Shown here: in pieces, positions 8,537 through 17,065 of the stretch
How positions within the stretch are numbered: the first letter of the stretch is position 1
Layout of the letters: each line of letters starts with the position of its first letter
Source: JANLSE01 sp038214135
Lineage (GTDB): Bacteria; Chloroflexota; Chloroflexia; Chloroflexales; Roseiflexaceae
NCBI GenBank assembly: GCA_038214135.1
Contig: JBBQSD010000021.1
Location: forward strand, 1 to 60,350
DNA length: 60,350 nucleotides
Direction of reading: 5' to 3'
Made by a program: the position numbers and the translations under genes
The notes under the pieces: generated by a model
What the model saw: only the letters and a program-made list of their open reading frames with translations
Database searches by the model: none
What the model was told of the DNA's origin: nothing

Positions 8537-9184
8537 CTATTGCTCGCCTTGCGCCTCGACAACAATCTCCAGAAACGCTTGGATCAAATAGAAGGCCGAT
8601 GTTGCCCCTGGATCCTGGTGGCCGATACTGCGTTCACCCAGATACGATGCGCGGCCCTTGGTTGCCAGCATTGGAATGGTTGCATGCATGCCTATTTCGG
8701 CAGCGGCAACTGCTCGGCGCAATGCCTCGGGCAGATCCTGATGATCGGCGATGGCGGCGCGAAAGGCAGCCGCACACGGCGCAATCGTGTCGATCATCGT
8801 TTTTTCGCCAGGCTGGGCTTTGCCACGGGCAATAATGCCTTCCAGGCCAGCCTCCAGCGCCACCAAGAGATCCTCGGCGTTGGCCGACATTTTGCCAGCC
8901 AGGATTCCGCCAGCGCGAATGAAGGCCGTACCATACAGCGGGCCAGAAGAACCACCAACCGTTGAGACCAGCGTTGTTCCAGCATTTCGCAGTATTGCAC
9001 CGATATCCTGATCGGCCAATGCTGGCAGGCGTGCCAGAACCGCCGAGAAGCCACGATCAAGATTTGCCCCATGATCGGCATCGCCAATCGGCGAGTCAAG
9101 CTGCGTCAACTCATCGCGTCGTTCCGCAATTCGTTCGGCCACACGCTCCAGAAAATGGATCATGTGATCAGCGGTGATCTCCAT
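8537..9184 (-). CDS. dhaL: Dihydroxyacetone kinase ADP-binding subunit DhaL
   Basis: 215 residues. I chose the ATG of 'MEITADHMIHFL' because GAGG lies just upstream and the start clears the dhaK stop by 11 nt. The Mg-binding Asp motif is intact: 'DSPIGDADHGANLDRGF'. 'GGSSGPLYGTAFIRAG' and 'GEKTMIDTIAPCAAAF' bind the nucleotide and phosphates. In PTS-type enzymes the bound ADP is a permanent cofactor, re-phosphorylated by DhaM, which fits the neighbouring dhaM-ptsH-ptsI genes. The C-terminal 'GRASYLGERSIGHQDPGATS' is also canonical. Confidence 0.95.
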   Translation of the reverse strand: MEITADHMIHFLERVAERIAERRDELTQLDSPIGDADHGANLDRGFSAVLARLPALADQDIGAILRNAGTTLVSTVGGSSGPLYGTAFIRAGGILAGKMSANAEDLLVALEAGLEGIIARGKAQPGEKTMIDTIAPCAAAFRAAIADHQDLPEALRRAVAAAEIGMHATIPMLATKGRASYLGERSIGHQDPGATSAFYLIQAFLEIVVEAQGEQ

Positions 9185-9195
9185 AGCCTCGCGCC

Positions 9196-10197
9196 CTATG
9201 CTCCCCATCGCAACGCAGCGGTATGCACCGGCGCATCCCATAGGCGAATAAACTCATCATCAAGCCGCAACAGTGTGACCGAACATCCGGCCATCTCAAG
9301 TGCGGTCATATAGTTCCCGATCAGATTACGAACAATCGTGATACCCCGATGGCGCAGCAGGCGATCCAATTCGCCATACACAACATAGAGTTCGATCAGT
9401 GGCGTGCCACCCATGCCATTGACAAAGACCAGCACATGATCGCCATCCCGAAACGGCAGATCGCCAAGCACAGCATCGGCCAATAGTTTGGTGATCTCGG
9501 CAGCAGGACGGATGTGTGTACGCTGGCGGCCTGGTTCGCCATGGATGCCAATGCCAATTTCAATCTCATCAGCACCGAGATCGAAGGTTGGCCGCCCAGC
9601 TTGGGGAACAATACACGATGTCAGGGCGACACCTATCGAACGCCCTTCGCCATTCACTCGCTCGGCGATCTGGCGGCAATGCTCAAGATCGGCACCGGCT
9701 TCGGCAGCGCCACCAACAATCTTTTCAACCAGAACGGTGACTCCGACGCCACGGCGGCCTGCGGTATATAGGCTATCCTGCACTGCAACATCATCGTTTG
9801 TCACAACCATGGCAACATCAATACCCTCGGCCTGGGCCAATTCAGCGGCGATCTCGAAATTCATGATATCGCCAGTGTAATTCTTGACGATATACAGAAC
9901 ACCAGCGCCATTGTTGATCGCACGGGTGGCAGCAAGGATCTGATCCGGTACTGGTGAGGTGAAGATCGGGCCAGGGCAGGCGGCATGCAGCATGCCACGC
10001 CCAACAAACCCGGCATGCAGCGGTTCGTGGCCACTGCCGCCACCAGAGAGCAGCGCAACCCTTCCGGGCGAAGGCGGATCGGCACGAACAACAAACACCG
10101 GATCAACGGAAACGCGCACAAGTTGTGGATGCGCGGCCGCCATGCCAAATAGGGCATCGCGAACAACCGTCTCGGGTGAATTAATGAGTTTTTTCAC
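9196..10197 (-). CDS. dhaK: Dihydroxyacetone kinase substrate-binding subunit DhaK
   Basis: 333 residues from a GTG start at 10197, preferred because the family begins 'MKKLIN-PE' and here 'VKKLINSPETVV' follows a GGAG placed 8-9 nt upstream; an in-frame start 30 nt earlier is possible. The covalent substrate-binding His is about residue 219 in 'IGIGIHGEPGRQR'. 'VALLSGGGSGHEPLHAGFVG', 'IVKNYTGDIMNFEIA' and 'VFVNGMGGTPLIELY' are hallmark motifs. First gene of the dhaK-dhaL-glpK-dhaM-ptsH-ptsI operon; a TATAAT box lies about 45 nt upstream of the start. Confidence 0.94.
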   Translation of the reverse strand: MKKLINSPETVVRDALFGMAAAHPQLVRVSVDPVFVVRADPPSPGRVALLSGGGSGHEPLHAGFVGRGMLHAACPGPIFTSPVPDQILAATRAINNGAGVLYIVKNYTGDIMNFEIAAELAQAEGIDVAMVVTNDDVAVQDSLYTAGRRGVGVTVLVEKIVGGAAEAGADLEHCRQIAERVNGEGRSIGVALTSCIVPQAGRPTFDLGADEIEIGIGIHGEPGRQRTHIRPAAEITKLLADAVLGDLPFRDGDHVLVFVNGMGGTPLIELYVVYGELDRLLRHRGITIVRNLIGNYMTALEMAGCSVTLLRLDDEFIRLWDAPVHTAALRWGA

Positions 10198-10241
10198 CAA
10201 TAGGCTCCGAGCCACAACCCATATCAAAATCTTGCAGAGGG

Positions 10242-10275
10242 ATTATACAACGATTTTGAACGTGCAAGGCTGCAC
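10242..10275 (-). promoter_or_regulatory. Probable dha operon promoter with inverted repeat
   Basis: Reading the minus strand, a perfect -10 TATAAT occupies 10247-10242, about 45 nt before the dhaK GTG. There is no good -35; at the -35 position lies an inverted repeat GTGCA-gcct-TGCAC (10262-10275). A poor -35 overlapped by a palindrome suggests a regulator-dependent promoter. This is inference; no regulator gene of the DhaR/DhaS type is present nearby. Confidence 0.45.
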
Positions 10276-10314
10276 AAATCTATACGGTATCTGAATCTGA
10301 TCGAACGCGATGTT

Positions 10315-10950
10315 TTATACGGCAATTCCTGCCACACCAAGCCTGGCTGCGTCGGCGCGCAGTGCCTCGATCACCAGGCCAATCAGCGTATCGATCTCCA
10401 TGCCGAGGCCCTGGGCACCATGCAAGATTTCTTCGCGGTTGACCGCCCGCGCAAACGCTTTGTCCTTCATCTTTTTGCGGACGGAACTAACGTTCACATC
10501 GAAGACACTCTTGGTGGGCTTGACGAGTGCGACGGCAATCACAAAACTGGAGAGCTCATCAACGGCGACAAGCGTTTTCTCCATGGCTGTTTCTGGGGCA
10601 ATCCCGCTATAATCGGCATGCGCCAGAATGGCGCGCAGCACCTCCTGGCTCCAGCCATGATCGCGCAGGTAGGCGACGCCAACGAATGGATGCTGCTGCG
10701 GCACATCGGTACTTCCATCGAGTAGGCCCTGCGAGATCAGGGCGATTGCTGGATCTTTTTCGGGCATCCCCGGAAAGCGCTCATAATCCATGTCGTGCAG
10801 GATCGCAACGGCTGCCCACAGATCGGGATCACCACCCTGGATTGCTGCGAGATGGCGCATTGATGCCGCAACCGCGTAACAGTGTTTGCGTAACTGCTCA
10901 CCCTGCACCCATTCGCGCAGGATTTGCTCGGCTTGCTCGGTGTAGGACAT
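10315..10950 (-). CDS. HD-domain phosphohydrolase
   Basis: 211 residues from the ATG preceded by GAGGAG (MSYTEQAEQIL). The HD signature is visible: a first His in 'LRKHCYAVAASM', then 'AAVAILHDMDYERFP' with the His-Asp pair, and 'QHPFVGVAYLRDHG', 'AILAHADYSG' further on. The family cleaves phosphate or nucleotide phosphate bonds with a bound metal; the substrate is unknown. Its start lies 9 nt after the trmH/rlmB stop, so the two genes form one transcript. Confidence 0.85.
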   Translation of the reverse strand: MSYTEQAEQILREWVQGEQLRKHCYAVAASMRHLAAIQGGDPDLWAAVAILHDMDYERFPGMPEKDPAIALISQGLLDGSTDVPQQHPFVGVAYLRDHGWSQEVLRAILAHADYSGIAPETAMEKTLVAVDELSSFVIAVALVKPTKSVFDVNVSSVRKKMKDKAFARAVNREEILHGAQGLGMEIDTLIGLVIEALRADAARLGVAGIAV

Positions 10951-10958
10951 ATGCTCCT

Positions 10959-11702
10959 CTATTTTGCTCGCGCCCGCCATGCCGAATACAGGGCAATCGA
11001 ACCGGCGACAGCCACATTTAATGAGGCGATCTGGCCAGCCATCGGTAGGCGAACCATAAAATCGCAGCGATCACGGGTCAAGCGGGCCAGGCCCGGCCCT
11101 TCTGCCCCCAACACAAGCGCAATCGGGATATTGAGATCGGCGGTATCGATATCCTGGGCGCGTTCATCGTCCTCAACGCCAACCACCCAAATACCGGCTT
11201 GCTGAAGGGTTGCAATCGATTGGGCCAGATTCGTGACCGATGCAATCCGCAGATGTTCTGTGGCTCCAGATGATGCATTCACAACCGCTGGCGTCACTTC
11301 CGCCGAGCGACGGCCGGGCATGATCACCCCATGGACACCCACTACCTCAGCCGTGCGCAGCAGTGTCCCAATATTCTGTGGATCTTGTAGGTGATCAAGC
11401 ATGAGCATGAAGGCTGGCTCACCCTTCTCCTCTGCTTGTACCAGGCAATCTTCGAGTTCAACATATGGATAATCGCCGCATTCGAGTGCAACACCCTGAT
11501 GGTTGGTGTCGCGCAGGCGCTTATCCAGTTCTTTGCGATCAATCCGTGAAACCGCAACGCCCGTTTTTTCGGCCAGTTTAATAACATCGCCGAGTGTTCC
11601 GGCTTCCTGTGCGCCAGCCGAGACCAGCAGCCGCTGGAATGTCCGCCGCCCAGCCCGTAGTGTCTCGCGGATTGCATTGCGGCCATATAAGAGTTCGGTC
11701 AT
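10959..11702 (-). CDS. rlmB: TrmH/SpoU-type rRNA ribose methyltransferase (RlmB-like)
   Basis: 247 residues, SPOUT fold with an N-terminal RNA-binding substrate domain ('MTELLYGRNAIRETLRAG'). Motif 1 is around 'LDHLQDPQNIGTLLRTAEVVGVHGVI', motif 2 'IALVLGAEGPGL' and motif 3 'VRLPMAGQIASLNVAVAGSIALY', which form the knotted SAM site. RlmB methylates the 2'-O of a G in 23S rRNA, and the protein's size and 'YGRNA' start favour that call over tRNA TrmH. Followed by the HD hydrolase gene. Confidence 0.88.
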   Translation of the reverse strand: MTELLYGRNAIRETLRAGRRTFQRLLVSAGAQEAGTLGDVIKLAEKTGVAVSRIDRKELDKRLRDTNHQGVALECGDYPYVELEDCLVQAEEKGEPAFMLMLDHLQDPQNIGTLLRTAEVVGVHGVIMPGRRSAEVTPAVVNASSGATEHLRIASVTNLAQSIATLQQAGIWVVGVEDDERAQDIDTADLNIPIALVLGAEGPGLARLTRDRCDFMVRLPMAGQIASLNVAVAGSIALYSAWRARAK

Positions 11703-11714
11703 GCAGATCTTTCT

Positions 11715-11880
11715 GGAAGTTAGAAGTCAGAAGTCAGAATATTTCATTGCATGAACCATGCATGAACCACAGATATTCTTCTCGGTTCGTTGCTCATCCT
11801 GACAAAACCAAGATTGTGCCAACCGAATACACAACTTGAAGGTAGCAATCTTCTGAATTCTGACTCCTGACTCCTGAATA
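11715..11880. repeat. Two heptamer tracts in the dnaJ-rlmB gap
   Basis: The gap is bounded by 7-mer tracts: GAAGTTA/GAAGTCA/GAAGTCA at 11716-11740 and TTCTGAC/TCCTGAC/TCCTGAA at 11855-11880. These are opposite orientations of the same family. The spacer between them shows no gene. Confidence 0.75.
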
Positions 11881-11881
11881 C

Positions 11882-13006
11882 TTACAATCCAAGCGCATTC
11901 TTGATACGCCCAAAAAAGCCTTCGTCCTGATCGCCACCAATCGAGTGCGAATCCAGGGATTTCTCCAGTTCTTGGAACAGCCTGCGCTGCTGGTCGTTCA
12001 GATCGGTTGGGATGAGCACCCGCGTCACCACAATCTGTTCGCCGCGCCCGCCACCGCGTAGGAATGGAACCCCTTTATTCCGCAGCCGGAATGTCGCACC
12101 GTTCTGCGTTCCAGCCGGAACCCGCAGCCGCTCTGGGCCATCTACGGTTGGCACTTCAAGCTCGGTTCCAAGGGTTGCCTGGGCAATATTGAGTGGCAAC
12201 TCAAGTAGAATATCGTTGCCCTCCCGCACGAAGAACTTGTGCGGCTGCACATCCAGCACCACATACAGGTTGCCGAATGGGCCGCCACGCAGGCCAGCCT
12301 CGCCCTCACTGGTGATACGGATCTGCGATGAGGCATCGATACCGGCTGGGATTTTGATCGGCAGCTTGCGCTCCTTGCGAACACGTCCATCGCCGCGGCA
12401 CTCGCGGCATGGAATCGCGATCACGGTGCCCTCGCCGCGGCATTGATCACAGGTGGTAACAGTGACCATGTTGAAGATTGGCGCACGCTGGCGGATCTCG
12501 CCAAGGCCGTTGCACTTTGGGCAGCGTACCGGATCGGTGCCTGGTTCGGCACCATTGCCCTTACAGGATTGGCAGGTCTCCAATCGGCGGAATTCGATCT
12601 CCTTCTCGACACCGAACACAGCCTCTTCGAATGAGATCGCCAGTGTATAGCGCAGATCGGCACCGCGCTGTGGGCCACGGCTTGTGCCACGTTGGGTTGT
12701 TGTGCCGCCAAAAAATGCCTCGAAGATACTGCCAAATGGATCACCACTGCCACCAGCAAATGGATCGAAACCAGGCCCACCAGTTGGGCCAGTATGGCCA
12801 AAACGATCATACATGGAGCGCTTCTCTGGATCGGAAAGCACCCCATATGCCTCGTTGATTTCCTTGATCTTCATTTCGGCGTCACTCTCCTTGTTCACGT
12901 CTGGATGATATTGACGTGCCAAGCGCCGAAATGCCTTCTTTACCTCATCTGGTGAAGCAGTGCGCTGGATTCCCAGCACCTCATAGTAATCACGCTTTGA
13001 CGACAT
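11882..13006 (-). CDS. dnaJ: Chaperone DnaJ
   Basis: 374 residues from the ATG after AGAGGA (MSSKRDYYEVLG). The J domain carries the HPD motif ('ARQYHPDVNKE'), followed by a Gly/Phe-rich linker ('GGPGFDPFAGGSGDPFGS'), four CxxCxGxG-type zinc modules (about residues 145-205: 'CQSCKGNG', 'CPKCNGLG', 'CDQCRGEG', 'CRECRGDG') and the C-terminal substrate-binding domain. It stimulates the DnaK ATPase. It is last in hrcA-grpE-dnaK-dnaJ, 257 nt after dnaK. Confidence 0.96.
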   Translation of the reverse strand: MSSKRDYYEVLGIQRTASPDEVKKAFRRLARQYHPDVNKESDAEMKIKEINEAYGVLSDPEKRSMYDRFGHTGPTGGPGFDPFAGGSGDPFGSIFEAFFGGTTTQRGTSRGPQRGADLRYTLAISFEEAVFGVEKEIEFRRLETCQSCKGNGAEPGTDPVRCPKCNGLGEIRQRAPIFNMVTVTTCDQCRGEGTVIAIPCRECRGDGRVRKERKLPIKIPAGIDASSQIRITSEGEAGLRGGPFGNLYVVLDVQPHKFFVREGNDILLELPLNIAQATLGTELEVPTVDGPERLRVPAGTQNGATFRLRNKGVPFLRGGGRGEQIVVTRVLIPTDLNDQQRRLFQELEKSLDSHSIGGDQDEGFFGRIKNALGL

Positions 13007-13084
13007 AGTATCCTCTTGGTTTGATGCCCAATGAATGTTGATAATCAACGTCGGTCATCGTGCGTTTATGGATTGCGGTAGCCA

Positions 13085-13180
13085 TGCTGCCGCCGCGCAA
13101 GCATGGCTTGCATGTTCAGATTCGAAATGTGACTACCCGACGCTGGGCCGCCGCGCAAGCATGGCTTGCGCACTCCACAT
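13085..13180. repeat. Dispersed palindrome GCGCAAGC-atg-GCTTGCGC, two copies
   Basis: Two copies of CCGCCGCGCAAGCATGGCTTG (cores 13094-13114 and 13150-13170) lie in the dnaK-dnaJ gap; a third copy is at 3489-3507. Each has an inverted repeat CAAGC-atg-GCTTG. The transcript would form hairpins between two co-operonic chaperone genes. Confidence 0.6.
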
Positions 13181-13217
13181 CTGCCACTAATGCCTGAACA
13201 TGGCCGAGTGCATCTGG

Positions 13218-13256
13218 TCGCTGGTTATCGGCTATCGGCTATCGGTTATCGGCTAT
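13218..13256. repeat. Heptamer tract GGCTATC/GGTTATC
   Basis: Five to six copies of a 7-mer, GGTTATC/GGCTATC/GGCTATC/GGTTATC/GGCTAT, end 7 nt before the dnaK stop codon. The same 7-mer is expanded to about 34 copies at 31440-31686. Confidence 0.85.
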
Positions 13257-13263
13257 ATTTGCG

Positions 13264-15129
13264 TTAATCTGCCTTTTTCTCATCATCGGCAACAGCATCC
13301 TCCGGCGTTGGTTCCTCGCCTGCGGAGGCATCATAGGTTGCCTGACCGATCTGCTGGAGGCTCACCGATAGTTCGGCAGTGCGGTTGCGAATAGCATCAA
13401 TACTCTCGGTATCGAGCACTGCCCGCAAATCGCGCATCTGCGATTCGACCTGTGCGCGCAGTTCGGCACTAACGCTATCACCCGATTCGCGTAATGTTCG
13501 TTCCGCTGTATACAGTAGGCTATCGGCACTGTTACGCACCCCAATCAGATCGCGCCGCTTGCGATCCTCATCGGCATGCGCCTCGGCATCCTGCACCATC
13601 TTCTCGATCTCTTCCGGCGAAAGGCCAGATGAGGCCGTGATTGTGATATGCTGCGCCTTGCTTGTGGCTTTATCCTTGGCCGAAACATTCAACATGCCAT
13701 TGGCATCGATATCGAATGTCACCTCGATCTGTGGTGTACCGCGTGGTGCTGTTGGAATGCCATCCAGAACGAATTTGCCCAACGATTTGTTCAGCCGCGC
13801 TTCGGCTCGCTCGCCCTGAAGAACGTGGATCTCAACACTGGATTGGCTATCGCTGGCTGTCGAAAAGACCTGGCTCTTGCGCGTTGGAATAGTCGTATTG
13901 CGGTCAATCAATGGCGTCATCACGCCACCAAGTGTCTCGATTCCAAGTGTTAGCGGCGTGACATCGAGCAGCAGTACATCCTTGACATCGCCAGCCAGCA
14001 CGCCGGCCTGAATGGCTGCCCCAATAGCGACGACCTCATCTGGGTTGACGCCCTTGTGCAGATCGCGATTGAAGAACTTGCGAACCGCTTCCTGAACGGC
14101 TGGCATGCGTGTTTGCCCACCAACCAATATAATCTCATCGATATCATTCGGGCGCAGGCCAGCATCGGAAAGCGCCTGCCGAACGGGTGCAATCGAGCGC
14201 TCAATCAGATCGGCGGTCATCTGTTCAAGCTTTGAACGGGAGAGCTGGATGCTGAGATGCTTGGGGCCGCTGGCATCGGCGGTGATAAACGGCAGGCTTA
14301 GTTCCGTCTGCATCACCGTTGAAAGCTCCATCTTGGCTTTTTCTGCCGCCTCGCGCAAACGCTGGAGCGCCGTTCGATCCTTGCGTAGATCGATGCCATT
14401 ATCCTTCTCGAACTGCTGGGCAAGAAAATCGACAATCCGCTGGTCGAAGTCGTCCCCACCAAGATGCGTATCGCCATTGGTGGCCTTGACCTCAAACACG
14501 CCATCGCCCAGTTCGAGGATCGAAATATCGAAGGTGCCGCCGCCAAGATCATAGACAGCAATCGTCTGCTCTTTGCCCTGCTTGTCCAGCCCATAGGCCA
14601 GTGCGGATGCGGTTGGTTCGTTAATAATTCGCAGAACTTCTAGCCCTGCAATCTTGCCAGCATCCTTGGTGGCCTGCCGTTGGCTATCGTTAAAATAGGC
14701 TGGCACGGTGATCACCGCCTGCGTGACTGGTTCGCCCAGATATGCCTCGGCATCGGCCTTGATCTTCTGCAACACCATGGCCGATATCTCCTGTGGTGCG
14801 TGATCGCGCCCGCCCATCAGTACCCGCACATCGCCATTGGTTGCTTCGGCCAGCCGATAGGGAATCAGCTGCCGATCCCGCTGAACGATTGGATCGCTCA
14901 ATTTGCGGCCCATAAAGCGCTTGACCGAAAAGATCGTGTTTTCTGGGTTGACGACTGCCTGGCGTTTGGCAACCTGGCCGACCGTCCGCTCGCCATTTTT
15001 GCTGACCGCAACGACCGATGGCGTCAGGCGATTGCCCTCCGCATTGGCGATCACCACCGGCTCGCCACCCTCCATCACCGCAACGACTGAATTGGTTGTT
15101 CCAAGATCGATGCCGATTATCTTGCCCAT
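13264..15129 (-). CDS. dnaK: Chaperone DnaK (Hsp70)
   Basis: 621 residues from the ATG of 'MGKIIGIDLGTTNSVVAV', preceded by GAAGG. The ATPase domain shows the phosphate-1 loop 'GIDLGTTNS', 'AYFNDSQRQATKDAG', 'AVYDLGGGTFDISIL' and 'EIILVGGQTRMPAVQ'. The linker 'DVLLLDVTPLTLGIETLGG' leads into the peptide-binding domain, and the tail is acidic ('EEPTPEDAVADDEKKAD'), the usual DnaK end. It works with GrpE and DnaJ encoded on either side and is controlled by HrcA through CIRCE. Confidence 0.97.
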   Translation of the reverse strand: MGKIIGIDLGTTNSVVAVMEGGEPVVIANAEGNRLTPSVVAVSKNGERTVGQVAKRQAVVNPENTIFSVKRFMGRKLSDPIVQRDRQLIPYRLAEATNGDVRVLMGGRDHAPQEISAMVLQKIKADAEAYLGEPVTQAVITVPAYFNDSQRQATKDAGKIAGLEVLRIINEPTASALAYGLDKQGKEQTIAVYDLGGGTFDISILELGDGVFEVKATNGDTHLGGDDFDQRIVDFLAQQFEKDNGIDLRKDRTALQRLREAAEKAKMELSTVMQTELSLPFITADASGPKHLSIQLSRSKLEQMTADLIERSIAPVRQALSDAGLRPNDIDEIILVGGQTRMPAVQEAVRKFFNRDLHKGVNPDEVVAIGAAIQAGVLAGDVKDVLLLDVTPLTLGIETLGGVMTPLIDRNTTIPTRKSQVFSTASDSQSSVEIHVLQGERAEARLNKSLGKFVLDGIPTAPRGTPQIEVTFDIDANGMLNVSAKDKATSKAQHITITASSGLSPEEIEKMVQDAEAHADEDRKRRDLIGVRNSADSLLYTAERTLRESGDSVSAELRAQVESQMRDLRAVLDTESIDAIRNRTAELSVSLQQIGQATYDASAGEEPTPEDAVADDEKKAD

Positions 15130-15140
15130 ATATACCTTCA

Positions 15141-15189
15141 CAGGAGCCCGAGTCAGGAGTCAGGAGTCAGAAGCCAGGAGTCAGAAGTG
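15141..15189. repeat. Heptamer tract GGAGTCA in the grpE-dnaK gap
   Basis: GAGTCAG/GAGTCAG/GAGTCAG/AAGCCAG/GAGTCAG/AAG, a 7-nt period array of at least five units with point variants, lies 12 nt upstream of the dnaK start, inside the heat-shock operon. Confidence 0.85.
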
Positions 15190-15263
15190 TACTGTGCTAT
15201 TGTTTCGAAGACACTTCTGAAGACTAGGCTTTGACTTTGACCACTGGGTTTGGCTGCTGAATA

Positions 15264-15800
15264 TTATGCTTTTCCGACTTTGACCATGGTTGGACGAAGG
15301 ACTTTTTCGCGGAGTTTGTAGCCACGCTGAAGATCGGCAATCACCTTGCCCTCTTGTCCTTCGGCATCTTCATAGATCACCGCTTCGTGGAGATTTGGAT
15401 CGAACTGCTCGCCAACAGCGCTGATTGGTGCCACGCCTTCGCTCTCGATAATAGCGGCCAGCTTCTGTGGGATCAATTTGAAGCCATTGTACCAAGCACT
15501 TGCCGCCACTTCTGGGGTGACACTACCCATTGCCCGTTCGAGATCATCCATCACTGGCAGCAATTTCAGGAGCAGTGCCGCACTAGCACCGCGGATTAGT
15601 TCGGATCGTTCCTGATCGGCACGGCGCTTGAAGTTCTTATAATCGGCAACCGCCCGCAACCACTGGTCACGGTTTTCGGCACTTTCGCGCTCCAATTTGG
15701 CAATACGCTCGTGCAATCCGGTTACATCCAGCGCTTCAACAACAACTGACTCTTGGTCTGTTGATTCTTGGGCTGTTGTCTCGGTGCGCTCCTCAGTCAT
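15264..15800 (-). CDS. grpE: Nucleotide exchange factor GrpE
   Basis: 178 residues from the ATG after GAGAGGAG (MTEERTETT). An acidic disordered N-terminus (about 1-35) is followed by a long coiled coil (about 36-90, 'LHERIAKLERESAENRDQWLRAVADYKNFKRRADQER') and the C-terminal beta domain ending 'VIADLQRGYKLREKVLRPTMVKVGKA', the GrpE signature. It releases ADP from DnaK. Located between hrcA (59 nt gap) and dnaK. Confidence 0.95.
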   Translation of the reverse strand: MTEERTETTAQESTDQESVVVEALDVTGLHERIAKLERESAENRDQWLRAVADYKNFKRRADQERSELIRGASAALLLKLLPVMDDLERAMGSVTPEVAASAWYNGFKLIPQKLAAIIESEGVAPISAVGEQFDPNLHEAVIYEDAEGQEGKVIADLQRGYKLREKVLRPTMVKVGKA

Positions 15801-15859
15801 TGGTACTACTCCTCTCAAAATGGCGCTATAGGCTGCGCCCCACCATGACATAAATGTAT

Positions 15860-16930
15860 CTATGATTCGGATGCGTTACGCCCTGTTTCGTTCCCATACA
15901 GATCGCCAAGCAGATCGCTCATTACCGTCGATATATAGCGAACCGTCGATATCGTACGCGGGTAGGCCATCCGCGTCGGGCCGATGACCCCAAGTACGCC
16001 AGCAACACTGTTGGCCACCCCATAGCGCGATAGCACCACACTATACTGACGCATCTCATCGCGGCCATGCTCGCCACCGATCACAACCTGAACGCCATTG
16101 CTGGCCAGAGCCTGCGGAATCAGGCTGTCAAGCCCTTTGCCGCCCTGGACAATCTCCAGCACCTGGCGAACACGGCCAACCTGGGCGAATTCTGGTTGGT
16201 TGAGTGCTTCCATCAGGCCATCGCTATGAATGCCTTTATTGAGTTGTTCCTCAAATTGGCGCATCGCCCGAACGACGATCTCCAACACCTGCCGCTCAAT
16301 ATCCTCGAATGCACTGCCAGCGGCCCGATCCTGGGTGAGCAATTCCTCCAGCCGAGAAACCGCTTGATCATAGGATCGCTCATTCAATCGCAATGCACTG
16401 CGGCTCAACTCCTCCTGGGTGCGTGCCGTCTCAAAAGCCAGCGTCTGTTGACGGATCGTTCCATCGTGGAGAACCAGCACCAACAGAACAATCGTATCCT
16501 GAATGGCGATCAGCTCAAGGTGTTTGAACCGCGATTGATAGGCTCGCGGTGGCGTCACAACCGAAACATTCTGTGCTGTACGCGCCAGAACCGCTCCAGC
16601 CAGCTGAATCCATTGATCCAACTCGGTTCGCACCTGGTAGAACTGATGGCGGATGGTGCGCTGCTCGGTGGCCGAGAGTGGCGTTCGATCCATCAGATTC
16701 TCGACAAAATAGCGATACCCTGCATCGGTTGGTACACGGCCAGCCGATGTGTGTGTATGGGTGAGATAGCCAAGCTCCTCTAGTGCGGCCAGCTCGTTTC
16801 GTACCGTTGCCGATGAAACGTGCAGCCCAAACTTGCGCGCCAATAACTCTGATGGCACTGGCACAGATGTCTCAACATATTCCTGGATGACCAGCTTTAG
16901 TATCAGCCGGCGCCGTTCGCTCATCTCCAT
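15860..16930 (-). CDS. hrcA: Heat-inducible transcription repressor HrcA
   Basis: 356 residues from the ATG at 16930 (MEMSERRRLIL), chosen for the GGGGG 7 nt upstream. N-terminal winged helix: 'ILKLVIQEYVETSVPVPSELLARKFGLHVSSATVRNELAALEELGYLTHTHTSAGRVPTDAGYRYFV', almost textbook HrcA. The C-terminal GAF-like domain ends 'GVANSVAGVLGVIGPTRMAYPRTISTVRYIS'. It binds CIRCE and represses its own operon. The perfect CIRCE element lies 69 nt upstream of this start. Confidence 0.97.
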   Translation of the reverse strand: MEMSERRRLILKLVIQEYVETSVPVPSELLARKFGLHVSSATVRNELAALEELGYLTHTHTSAGRVPTDAGYRYFVENLMDRTPLSATEQRTIRHQFYQVRTELDQWIQLAGAVLARTAQNVSVVTPPRAYQSRFKHLELIAIQDTIVLLVLVLHDGTIRQQTLAFETARTQEELSRSALRLNERSYDQAVSRLEELLTQDRAAGSAFEDIERQVLEIVVRAMRQFEEQLNKGIHSDGLMEALNQPEFAQVGRVRQVLEIVQGGKGLDSLIPQALASNGVQVVIGGEHGRDEMRQYSVVLSRYGVANSVAGVLGVIGPTRMAYPRTISTVRYISTVMSDLLGDLYGNETGRNASES

Positions 16931-16998
16931 TGTGGAACCCCCATGAGCGCCTCCAGGCTTCCATCGGAACTGCCGTAGCAGCTCCAATCATGAGCATG

Positions 16999-17025
16999 TT
17001 AGCACTCAGGCGATAAGAGTGCTAA
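16999..17025. promoter_or_regulatory. CIRCE operator (HrcA binding site)
   Basis: TTAGCACTC-N9-GAGTGCTAA, matching the consensus 9-9-9 inverted repeat at every position. It lies upstream of hrcA-grpE-dnaK-dnaJ, immediately downstream of the probable -10 box, where a bound repressor would block transcription. Confidence 0.97.
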
Positions 17026-17031
17026 TAGCAT

Positions 17032-17065
17032 AGTATAAATGATTGGCGTGCTTTCGTTGCACGCC
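17032..17065 (-). promoter_or_regulatory. Probable hrcA operon promoter with adjacent inverted repeat
   Basis: On the minus strand a -10 TATACT (17037-17032) lies 6 nt upstream of CIRCE. The -35 region shows only a weak TGCAAC (17061-17056). It overlaps an inverted repeat GGCGTGC-N7-GCACGCC (17045-17065) that could be a second regulator site or a hairpin. The -10 is credible; the rest is tentative. Confidence 0.5.

Noticed and set aside
7679..8965. 428-codon plus-strand frame opposite glpK and dhaL
   Set aside because: Antisense shadow; the minus strand encodes GlpK and DhaL with all active-site motifs.
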